64,000 bases of DNA from the NCBI GenBank assembly GCA_963700045.1, contig CAVOWK010000042.1:22881-86880 (forward strand), written 5' to 3'. Below the pieces are notes generated by a model. It had not been told where the DNA came from and ran no database searches. It saw nothing but the letters and a program-made list of their open reading frames with translations. Below, in pieces: positions 46,441 to 53,968 of the stretch. Origin of the DNA: RPQJ01 sp963700045 (GTDB lineage: Bacteria; Pseudomonadota; Gammaproteobacteria; Steroidobacterales; Steroidobacteraceae). Position numbers and translations under genes: made by a program. Positions within the stretch are counted from its first letter, which is position 1; each line of letters opens with the position of its first letter.

Positions 46441-46515
46441 ATGAAACGCGTAGCGAAGTGCGTCTCCCCGCGCCGCGCTCCGACCAACCCCTATCCCCTA
46501 TCCCCTATCCCCTAA
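46441..46515 (+). CDS. Short possible leader ORF before argF'
   Basis: 24 codons, ATG 46441 (three bases after the argD stop) to TAA 46513-46515. The product would be MKRVAKCVSPRRAPTNPYPL plus four residues; the second half is the translated CCCCTA array. It ends six bases before argF' ATG, which lacks a Shine-Dalgarno, so translation could pass on by reinitiation. It may also be meaningless. Confidence 0.25.
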   Translation: MKRVAKCVSPRRAPTNPYPLSPIP

Positions 46516-46520
46516 CCCCT
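46486..46520. repeat. CCCCTAT tandem array at the argF' start codon
   Basis: Four to five tandem CCCCTAT/CCCCTAA units, purely pyrimidine apart from the A residues, ending one base before ATG. Only one arm is present. It takes the place where a ribosome-binding site should be. Confidence 0.8.
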
Positions 46521-46521
46521 C

Positions 46522-47523
46522 ATGAATAGCTTCCTCGACCTGGCCGATCTCTCGCGCGACGAAGTCGTGGACCTGCTCGCGCTCGCCCAGCGCCTGCAGG
46601 ATCGACCCGAACCGGCCGCGCTCGCCGGCAAGATCCTCGGCCTGCTGTTCCTGAATCCGTCGCTGCGCACGCTGGCCTCGTTCCAGGCGGGCATGCAGCG
46701 GCTCGGCGGCACGGCGTTCGTCGTGACCCCGGGCCAGGGGACGTGGCAGGTCGAAACACGGGACGGCGCAATCATGAATGCCGGCGCCGCGGAACACGTG
46801 CGCGAGGCGATCCCCGTGCTCTCTTCTTATTGCGACGCGCTCGGCATCCGCTCGTTCGCCGAAGGCAAGGACCTCGCGGCTGACATCGCCGAAGAGCAGT
46901 TCATGCGCATGGCCAACCTGTGCCCGAAGCCGCTCGTGAACCTGGAATCGGCCGTCAACCACCCGTGCCAGGCACTTGCAGACTGGCGGACGATGGACGA
47001 ACTCGCCGTGCCGCGGGCCGGCAAGTTCGTGCTGAGCTGGGTTTCGCACCCGCGTGCATTGCCGCTCGCGGTACCGGCCGCAACCGTGCACATGGCGGCG
47101 CAGCGTGGCATGGACGTCGTGGTGCTGCGGCCCGAAGGCTACGCCCTGCCCGACGCGATCATGGACAAGGCACGGGCTGCCGCCGCGGCTTCAGGCGGCA
47201 ACCTCTCCGAAACCGCTGATCGCGCCTCGGCGTTGCGTGATGCGCACGTCGTGTACGCAAAAGAATGGGGCTCACCGCTGCACTACGGCGACGCCGAAGG
47301 TGAAGCGCAGGCACGCGCGCCACTCGGCGACTGGTGCGTGCGCGAGGACTGGTTCCGCCGCGCGCAGGCGGACTGTCATTTCATGCATTGCCTGCCGGTG
47401 CGCCGCAACGTCGCGGTCGCCGACGAAATTCTCGACGGACCGCGCAGCCGCGTGATCCGCGAAGCCGCCAACCGCATGGTCGTCCAGATGGCCGTGCTGC
47501 ACCGCTTGCTCAAGGGGAACTGA
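46522..47523 (+). CDS. argF': N-acylornithine carbamoyltransferase (AOTCase/SOTCase type)
   Basis: Transfers the carbamoyl group to an N-acylated ornithine. 333 residues. Carbamoyl-phosphate motif LFLNPSLRTLASFQAG; second site CLPVRRNVAVADEILDG. It lacks ordinary OTCase features and matches the AOTCase/SOTCase group (HVREAIPVLSSYCDALGIRS, NHPCQALADW, VLSWVSHPRALPLAVP). At the specificity position (Glu92 in Xanthomonas AOTCase, Pro90 in Bacteroides SOTCase) the sequence is Ala90 in GAAEH. The AOTCase Lys302 position is Met here (NRMVVQMAV). Acetyl or succinyl specificity is thus open, succinyl more likely. Confidence 0.9.
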   Translation: MNSFLDLADLSRDEVVDLLALAQRLQDRPEPAALAGKILGLLFLNPSLRTLASFQAGMQRLGGTAFVVTPGQGTWQVETRDGAIMNAGAAEHVREAIPVLSSYCDALGIRSFAEGKDLAADIAEEQFMRMANLCPKPLVNLESAVNHPCQALADWRTMDELAVPRAGKFVLSWVSHPRALPLAVPAATVHMAAQRGMDVVVLRPEGYALPDAIMDKARAAAAASGGNLSETADRASALRDAHVVYAKEWGSPLHYGDAEGEAQARAPLGDWCVREDWFRRAQADCHFMHCLPVRRNVAVADEILDGPRSRVIREAANRMVVQMAVLHRLLKGN

Positions 47524-47525
47524 CG

Positions 47526-48452
47526 ATGATCGGACACAAGGTCGAACAGGCTGTCACGGTGCGCGCGCTGCGTGGCGCGGCGCCCTACATCCACATGTAC
47601 AAAGGCAAGATCTTCGTCATCAAGACCGGGGGCGGCGCGTTCCGCGACGCCGGGACGATGCGTGCCTTCGTCGAACAGGTGGCGATCCTGCACCACCTCG
47701 GCATCCGCGTCGTGCTCGTGCACGGCGGCGGCCCGCAGCTCGACGACGTCACGGCGAAGCTCGGCGTGCAGACGCGCATGGTCCAGGGCCGTCGCGTCAC
47801 CGATGCGTCGGCCATCGACGCGACCAGCATGGTCCTGAACGGCCTTATCAACACCCAGCTGGTCGCGCTGTGCCACAGCTTCGGTATCGCCGCGATCGGC
47901 ATCGGCGGCATCGACGGCGGCCTGGTGCAGGCGCACCGCCGCGCTCCCGTGACGCTCGCGAGCGGCGAGGTCGTCGACTACGGCATGGTGGGCGACATCG
48001 ACGGCATCGACGGCACCGTCGTCACGCGGCTGCTGGACAGCGGTTTCCTGCCCGTCGTGAGCCCGCTGTCGTGCGACAACTCGGGACAGCTGCTCAACAT
48101 CAATGCCGACACGGTGGCCGCGGCGATTGGCGGCGCGCTGGTCGCCGAGAAGCTGATCCTCTGCACCGGCGCTCCCGGCATCCTCGAACGTGTCGACGAC
48201 CCGCAGTCGCTGATCTCGTACACCGACCTGGCCGGCCTGCACCGATTGCGCGAGAAGGGCGCGATCACCGACGGCATGTTGCCGAAGTCGAGCGCCATCG
48301 AAGCGGCGATTCGGGGGGGCGTCCGTCGCGTGCACGTGATTTCGTACGCCGAGACAGACTCGCTGCTGGCCGAGATCTTCACCAACGAAGGCAAGGGCAC
48401 GCTGGTCGTCGCGGACACCAAGGCCCTCACGGCGGCTGAACAAGGTCAATAG
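47526..48452 (+). CDS. argB: Acetylglutamate kinase
   Basis: Amino-acid kinase phosphorylating N-acylglutamate. 308 residues: FVIKTGGGAFRDAG (ATP Lys), VVLVHGGGPQLDDVTAKLGV, the substrate region NGLINTQLVALCHSFG and the C-terminal LREKGAITDGMLPKSSAIEA. It stands alone, not fused to an acetyltransferase domain as in some Xanthomonadales. Three bases separate it from argF'. Confidence 0.92.
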   Translation: MIGHKVEQAVTVRALRGAAPYIHMYKGKIFVIKTGGGAFRDAGTMRAFVEQVAILHHLGIRVVLVHGGGPQLDDVTAKLGVQTRMVQGRRVTDASAIDATSMVLNGLINTQLVALCHSFGIAAIGIGGIDGGLVQAHRRAPVTLASGEVVDYGMVGDIDGIDGTVVTRLLDSGFLPVVSPLSCDNSGQLLNINADTVAAAIGGALVAEKLILCTGAPGILERVDDPQSLISYTDLAGLHRLREKGAITDGMLPKSSAIEAAIRGGVRRVHVISYAETDSLLAEIFTNEGKGTLVVADTKALTAAEQGQ

Positions 48453-48465
48453 AAGGATCACCTGC

Positions 48466-49656
48466 ATGAGCAGACTGTGGGACAAAGGCGCTCCCCTCGA
48501 CGAACGCGTGCTGCGCTTCACGGCTGGCGAGGATCACGCGCTCGACAACCGGCTGGTGGCCTACGACGTCCGCGCCTCGGTCGCGCACGCCGAAATGCTG
48601 CAGCAGTGCGGACTGCTGGCGCAGGACGAGCTGGAGGCGATCCGCTCCGGCCTGACCGAGATCGCGGCGGCGCACGCACGCGGCGAGTGGTCGGTGACGC
48701 TCGAGCTCGAGGACGGCCAGACCGCGCTCGAGACCCTGCTCACGCGCCGGATCGGCACCGCGGGCGCCCGCCTGCATGCCGGTCGCTCGCGCAACGACCA
48801 GGTGCTCACGGCGCTGCGCCTGTACCTGCGCGACGCCGTCGAAGACCTGGCCGAAGGCGCGCGCCACGCGGCCGAAGCGCTCGACGGACTGACGGCCGCG
48901 CAGGGCTCGATCGCGCTCCCTGGCTACACGCACATGCAACAGGCGATGCCGAGCACGGTCGCGCTGTGGGCGCAGGGTTTCGCGGCGGAAATCCGCGACG
49001 ACATCGAGGGTCTGCGCCACGCGCACCGGCGCATCGGCAAGAATCCGCTGGGCTCAGCCGCTGGGTACGGCACGCCCAACCTGCCGGTGAACCGCGACGC
49101 GACGCGGACCCGGCTCGATTTCCCCGCCAACCACGAACCGGTCACGGCGGTGCAGCTGTCGCGCGGCAAGGCCGAGGCCGAAGTGCTGTTCCAGGTCGCG
49201 CTGCTGATGCAGGACCTCGGCCGGCTGGCGTCCGACCTGCTGCTGTTCTACACGCGCGAGTTCGGCTTCGTGCAGCTGCCGGACGCGTTCACGACCGGCT
49301 CGTCGATCATGCCGCAGAAGCGCAATCCGGACGTGTTCGAGCTGGTGCGCGGCCGCACCGCCACGGCGCAGGCGTGCCTGGCGGAAGTGCTCGGCATCAC
49401 CGCCAAGCTGCCGTCGGGCTACCAGCGCGACCTGCAGCTGATCAAGGCGCCGCTGTTCCGCTCGATCGACGTCTGCCTCGAGTCGCTCGGCATCATGGCC
49501 GCCGCGATCCCGCTGGTGCAGTTCGTGCCGGAGCGCATCCGCATGGACGCGGACATTCATGCGGCGGCCGAGGCCAACGCGCTCGTCGCGCAGGAAGGCA
49601 TCCCGTTCCGCGAGGCGTACCAGCGCGTCGGCGCGAAGTACCGCCGCGAGGAGTAA
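48466..49656 (+). CDS. argH: Argininosuccinate lyase
   Basis: Splits argininosuccinate into arginine and fumarate. 396 residues, shorter than the usual about 460 because the C-terminal domain is trimmed, as in the Xanthomonas-type. Motifs: HAGRSRNDQVLTALRLYLRD, ALPGYTHMQQAMPST (catalytic His region) and the flexible signature GSSIMPQKRNPDVFELVRGR (catalytic Ser). AGGATC precedes ATG. Last gene of the arginine cluster. Confidence 0.95.
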   Translation: MSRLWDKGAPLDERVLRFTAGEDHALDNRLVAYDVRASVAHAEMLQQCGLLAQDELEAIRSGLTEIAAAHARGEWSVTLELEDGQTALETLLTRRIGTAGARLHAGRSRNDQVLTALRLYLRDAVEDLAEGARHAAEALDGLTAAQGSIALPGYTHMQQAMPSTVALWAQGFAAEIRDDIEGLRHAHRRIGKNPLGSAAGYGTPNLPVNRDATRTRLDFPANHEPVTAVQLSRGKAEAEVLFQVALLMQDLGRLASDLLLFYTREFGFVQLPDAFTTGSSIMPQKRNPDVFELVRGRTATAQACLAEVLGITAKLPSGYQRDLQLIKAPLFRSIDVCLESLGIMAAAIPLVQFVPERIRMDADIHAAAEANALVAQEGIPFREAYQRVGAKYRREE

Positions 49657-49808
49657 CACGCCGCGCGCAGACGCGTTAGCATCGGCAGCCACTAGTGACG
49701 CAGGGGAATCTCGATGCAAGCAACCGCCGCTGTCGTGTTTCGGCATTCCGGCCAGACGCGAGCCGGCCCTCAGTACGGCTCACGCGTGTCTGCCGAACCT
49801 TCCGGAGC

Positions 49809-51137
49809 ATGTCGTCGATTGCCTTGCTCGCTCTGCGGTGCGCTGGGCTCGTCAACGCGCCGCGGCGGACTTTTCCCGCCTCGGCAAGGACCTCACGCCG
49901 GTAGGCGCCGAACGCGCCGGCAATGCCGACGGCACGATTCCGGCGTGGGACGGCGGCCTGATGCAGGCACCAGCGGGCTGGACACCGCAGCAGGGCTACA
50001 TTGATCCTTTCCCGGGCGACAAGCCGCTCTTTACGGTCGATTCGACCAACGTCGGCCAGTACGAAGCCAGGTTGACCAAGGGACAAGCGGCGTTGCTGCG
50101 GAAGTATCCGCAGAATTTCCGTATGAACGTGTATCCGACGCGTCGTACGGTCGGCTATCCGAAGGCCGTGACCGATCGCGTCATCGCCCAGGCGGGCAAG
50201 GTCTCGCTGCAGGGCTTCGGCCTCAAGGACCTGGACGGCTCGACCACGCCGTTCCCGATTCCCGAGAACGGTCTGCAGGCAATCTGGAATCACCTGGTGC
50301 GATATCTCGGCGGCGGCATCGTCCGCGCCGGACACTCGTTCCCGGTCCGACCGAACGGCGACTACTACAAGATCGGCTTCAGCGTCGCAGCGCATCTACG
50401 CGCAGAACGTCGAAAACGTCGAACCCAACCGGCTCTTCTACGCGCTCGGCTATTTCACCGAACCGGCGACGCTGCGCGGCACGATCTTCCTGGTGCACGA
50501 ACCGGTGGACCAGGTCGCGGAACAGCGCTCGGCGTGGATCTACAATTCCGGACAACGCCGTGTGCGTCGCGCGCCGGATCTTGCGTACGACGGTATCAAC
50601 GACGGCTCCGAGGGCATGCTGACGACCGACCAGGTCGACGGCTACAACGGCGCACCCGACCGCTACGAGTGGCAGCTGCTCGGCAAGCGCGAGATCTACG
50701 TGCCGTACAACACGTACCGGCTCTCCGACAAGTCGCTCAAGTACAAGGACATCATCCGGCCGAAGTCGATCAACCCCGACTACGTGCGCTACGAACTGCA
50801 CCGCGTCTGGGTGGTGGAAGGCGCGCTCAAGCCGGGACAGCGCCATATTTACGGCAAGCGCACGCTCTACCTCGACGAGGACAGCTGGTCGGTGCTGGCC
50901 GAGGATGCGTACGACACGCGCGGCGGCCTGTGGCGCGCTTCGATGCACGGCCTGCTGCAGGCGTACGACGCGCAGGTTCCGTTCTACCGCTTCGGCATCT
51001 ACCACGACCTCGACAGCGGCGGATACCTGGTCGGCGGCCTCGACAACGAGGTCAAGGAACCGATCCAGTTCAACGCCAAGGCCAAGGTCGGCGACTTCCA
51101 GCCGGACGCACTGCGGCGCCTGGGCGGAACCCTCTAG
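49809..51137 (+). CDS. DUF1329 family outer-membrane-associated protein, frameshifted
   Basis: Exported DUF1329 protein; members resemble LolA/LolB-type lipoprotein folds and occur near RND lipid transporters. Body: FSRLGKDLTPVGAERAGNAD, GTIPAWDGGL, PENGLQAIWNHLVRYLGGG in one frame, then after an extra base near 50388 QRIYAQNVENVEPNRLFYAL and AWIYNSGQRRVRRAPDLAYD, DNEVKEPIQFNAKAKVGDFQ. The signal peptide is likely MSSIALLALRCAG from 49809, in yet another frame, so the N-terminal boundary is uncertain. Function unknown. Confidence 0.75.
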
Positions 51138-51163
51138 CGCAGCGAGCAGCTGGACCGATCATC

Positions 51164-51562
51164 GTGCCGTGGCTTCGCGCCCTGCTCGTCTGGCTCGTCG
51201 TCATCGTCGCCGAATCGGTGCATGGCACGCTGCGGACGTTGTATCTCGCACCGGCGATCGGTGATTTTCCGGCTCGCCGCGTCGGCGTCTTCATCGGCAG
51301 CGCGCTCATCTTCGTCATCGCCCTGGCGTTCATACGCTGGATCGGGGCGCAGTCCCGCCGGCAGCTGCTGGGCATCGGCGCGCTCTGGGTCGCGCTGACC
51401 ATCGCTTTCGAGGTCGGACTCGGTCGCGCCGTACTCCACCTCGACTGGGCGAGAATTCTTGCGGACTACGACCTGTCGCGCGGTGGACTGATGGGGTTCG
51501 GCCTGCTGGCGATGTTCTTCATACCGCTGCTGGCCGCGCGGATCCGCGGTTGCAGGGTTTGA
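51164..51562 (+). CDS. Small four-helix membrane protein, conserved hypothetical
   Basis: 132 residues from GTG 51164, four membrane segments (about 5-22, 38-58, 67-87, 107-127). Sequence blocks ESVHGTLRTLYLAPAIGDFP and RRVGVFIGSALIFVIALAFI recall a widespread uncharacterised family. No function known. It follows DUF1329 by 26 bases. Confidence 0.6.
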   Translation: MPWLRALLVWLVVIVAESVHGTLRTLYLAPAIGDFPARRVGVFIGSALIFVIALAFIRWIGAQSRRQLLGIGALWVALTIAFEVGLGRAVLHLDWARILADYDLSRGGLMGFGLLAMFFIPLLAARIRGCRV

Positions 51563-51586
51563 TGGCGGCGGGCGTGGTGGAGAAGC

Positions 51587-51865
51587 TCAGTCGAGGCCGA
51601 GCTGAAAGCCGGCGTCGAGGTCCTGCTTCGAATAGACCTTGAAGGAGATCAGCGTCTCCGAGCCCGTGATCCCGGGCAGCTTGCGCATCTTCTCGCTGAT
51701 GACGCGCGCCAGGTCTTCGTTCTCGCGCACGCGCACCAGCGCGACGAGGTCGTACTGGCCGGCCACCGAAAACACCTCGCTCACGCCTTCGAGTTCGGCC
51801 ATCGTCTGTGCCAGTTCAGGCACCTTGTCGGTCTCGGCCTTGATCAGGACGACGGCGGTCACCAT
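51587..51865 (-). CDS. Stand-alone Lrp/AsnC ligand-binding (RAM) domain protein
   Basis: 92 residues equal to the C-terminal effector domain of Lrp/AsnC regulators without the helix-turn-helix: AVVLIKAETDKVPELAQTMA, GVSEVFSVAGQYDLVALVRV, EKMRKLPGITGSETLISFKV. Such proteins bind amino acids and may modulate full-length Lrp-type regulators. Converges on the small membrane gene. Confidence 0.88.
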   Translation of the reverse strand: MVTAVVLIKAETDKVPELAQTMAELEGVSEVFSVAGQYDLVALVRVRENEDLARVISEKMRKLPGITGSETLISFKVYSKQDLDAGFQLGLD

Positions 51866-51960
51866 GGGAAGCCTCGGAAGTGATCAGCGATTTACTGCAA
51901 CGGATTCTAGTCCTCAGAGCAATGAGCACCAATCATTAATCACTGCTCACTTCCGCCACT

Positions 51961-51997
51961 CTATCCCTTGCCTTCCCTTTTGCGCTTCCCTTCCCGT
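51961..51997. repeat. CCCTT/CTTCCC array next to the maiA stop
   Basis: 37 bases with five CCCTT units, touching the TGA of maiA (minus strand). One-armed and more degenerate than the others. The 130-base gap from 51866 also holds imperfect GTGATCAGCGAT / AATCACTGCTCAC arms. Confidence 0.6.
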
Positions 51998-52672
51998 TCA
52001 CTTCCCTTCGGCGTCCGGCTGGTTCTCCGGCCGGGCCGCCTTGAATGCCGGCAGCGTTTCGAGGTGCGCGCAGATCGCGGCGAGCCGCGGGTAGGGCGCG
52101 ACATCGACGCTGAAGCGGCGTGCGTTGTACATCTGCGGCACCAGGCAGACGTCTGCAAGGGTCGGGGCGTGGCCGAAGCAGAAGCGCTGCCGGCCAACCT
52201 CGACCGGGGCGCCGGGTATCGAACCGACCCAGCGTTCGAGCCCTGAGAAACCGCGCTCGATCCAGTGCGCCACCCAGCGGTTGACGGCCGCGTCGTCCGC
52301 GCCGAATTCGCGGCGCAGGTAGCCCATGATCGGCAGGTTGTTCAGCGGATGCGTATCGCAGGCGACGACCATGGCCATGCCGCGGACGATCGCGCGGTCC
52401 CGCGCCGAGCCCGGCAGCAATTGCGGTTCTGGATGGATCTCTTCGAGGTATTCGCAGATGGCGAGCGATTGCGGGATGACGAAGTCGTCGTCAGCCAGCG
52501 CAGGGATCAGTCCCTGTGGATTGACCGCGAGGTAATCCGGCTTGCGCTGCTCGCCGCCGTCGCGCAGCAGGTGCTTCGGCACGGACTCGTAGTCGAGGCC
52601 CTTCAGCGCCAATGCGATACGAACGCGGAACGCGGCCGAGCTGCGCCAGTACGTGTACAGCCGGAATGCCAT
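51998..52672 (-). CDS. maiA: Maleylacetoacetate isomerase / maleylpyruvate isomerase (zeta GST)
   Basis: Glutathione-dependent cis-trans isomerase of aromatic acid catabolism. 224 residues: active site YWRSSAAFRVRIALALKGLD (SSxxxR), VNPQGLIPALADDDFVIPQS and PTLADVCLVPQMYNARRF. It is next to an FAH-family hydrolase, which would process the fumaryl product. Whether the route is homogentisate (MaiA) or gentisate (maleylpyruvate) cannot be settled, because no ring-cleavage dioxygenase is in the window. Confidence 0.9.
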   Translation of the reverse strand: MAFRLYTYWRSSAAFRVRIALALKGLDYESVPKHLLRDGGEQRKPDYLAVNPQGLIPALADDDFVIPQSLAICEYLEEIHPEPQLLPGSARDRAIVRGMAMVVACDTHPLNNLPIMGYLRREFGADDAAVNRWVAHWIERGFSGLERWVGSIPGAPVEVGRQRFCFGHAPTLADVCLVPQMYNARRFSVDVAPYPRLAAICAHLETLPAFKAARPENQPDAEGK

Positions 52673-52691
52673 CTGCTTCCTCCCGGGCCGT

Positions 52692-53954
52692 TCAGACGAT
52701 GGTCGTGCGCAGCGTGTCGAGACCGTCGATGCCGGCCACGATGCTGTCGCCGCGCTGCACCGCGCCGACGCCTGCCGGCGTGCCGGTGAAGATCAGGTCG
52801 CCTGCCTGCAGTTCGAACAGCGTCGCGAGTTCAGCCACGATCTCGGGCACGCTCCAGATCAACTCGGACAGGTTGGCGTCCTGCCGCGACTGACCGTTGA
52901 CCTCGAGCCAGATGCGACCCGAAGCGAGGTGACCACCGTCCGACACTGGACGGATCGCGGTAATCGGGGCCGAATGATCGAACGCCTTCGCGACGTCCCA
53001 GGGCAGTCCATGGTCCTTCGCATGCGTCTGCAGGTCGCGACGCGTCAGGTCATTGCCGACCGCATAACCGAACACGTGCTCGAGCGCCTCGGCCGCAGAG
53101 ATATGCCTGCCGCCCTTGCCGATCGCGACGACGAGTTCCACCTCGTGGTGCAGGTTCGACGTGCGCGGCGGGTAACGCACCGGCGAGCCGTTCGCAACCA
53201 CTGCGTCGGCAGGCTTGGTGAAGAAACACGGCGGCTCGCGCAGCGGATCCGATCCCATCTCGCGCGCGTGCGCAGCGTAATTGCGCCCGACGCAGTAGAT
53301 GCGGTGCACGGGGAAGCGCACGGACGAACCGGAGATCGCGACGGTTGGTCGCGGCACGGCGAACGGAAGCGAGTCGGCTGTCATCGTGTGCTCCTCGGTG
53401 TGCGAACGGGCCGACGCCTGCACGCGCAGCAACTCGGGCAGGAAGACTTCCTGCACGAGGATAGGCCGGCCGCCGAGCCTGTACACGGCACGGCGGGCCC
53501 ACATGCATGCGTCGCCCGTAACGACGCGTGCGGCCTCGGCCAGCGGATGGCCCGCAGGAAGTTCGGCGTATTCGAGCGGCTCGCGCTCGAGCGGATCGTC
53601 CACCTGGCGCAACGCTTCGCCGAGCGGCGAATCGCCGAGTTCGCGCAGCCACGGGTAATGCCCGACTGTCGAGGCCGGCAAAACGGTCTGCGCGAACACG
53701 ATGCGCTCACCGGTGGCGCAAAACTCAACGTCGCGCAGCAGGCAGGTGTCGTCGTCGACCTCGAGCCGTTCGCGCAGCGAAGTGGAGAGCGCGGATTCAC
53801 GCAACCCGCCCAGGCGCCGAAATCCCATCGCCGGACCGCACAACGCACGAACGCGCGCGGTGAGCATTCCCGGCTCGGCGAGCCAGGACAGCAGGTCGTG
53901 CGGCACACGCGCCGAAACGGCGTTGAGCGGCGACCAATGCAAGGGGTTGGCCAA
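52692..53954 (-). CDS. Chorismate lyase (UbiC) fused in frame to an FAH-family hydrolase
   Basis: One open frame of 420 residues. Residues 1-185 are UbiC-like: ALCGPAMGFRRLGGLRESAL, LLRDVEFCATGERIVFAQTV, HPLAEAARVVTGDACMWARR and the catalytic Glu in LVQEVFLPELL (converts chorismate to 4-hydroxybenzoate for ubiquinone). Residues 191-420 are a fumarylpyruvate/FAH hydrolase: IYCVGRNYAAHAREMG, HHEVELVVAIGKGGRHISAA, VGNDLTRRDLQTHAKDHGLP. An internal ATG at 53384 with GAGGAG upstream could start the hydrolase (230 residues) separately. No stop lies between, so it is either a true fusion or two genes joined by loss of a stop. Confidence 0.85.
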   Translation of the reverse strand: MANPLHWSPLNAVSARVPHDLLSWLAEPGMLTARVRALCGPAMGFRRLGGLRESALSTSLRERLEVDDDTCLLRDVEFCATGERIVFAQTVLPASTVGHYPWLRELGDSPLGEALRQVDDPLEREPLEYAELPAGHPLAEAARVVTGDACMWARRAVYRLGGRPILVQEVFLPELLRVQASARSHTEEHTMTADSLPFAVPRPTVAISGSSVRFPVHRIYCVGRNYAAHAREMGSDPLREPPCFFTKPADAVVANGSPVRYPPRTSNLHHEVELVVAIGKGGRHISAAEALEHVFGYAVGNDLTRRDLQTHAKDHGLPWDVAKAFDHSAPITAIRPVSDGGHLASGRIWLEVNGQSRQDANLSELIWSVPEIVAELATLFELQAGDLIFTGTPAGVGAVQRGDSIVAGIDGLDTLRTTIV

Positions 53955-53968
53955 GAGCCTGCGGCGCG

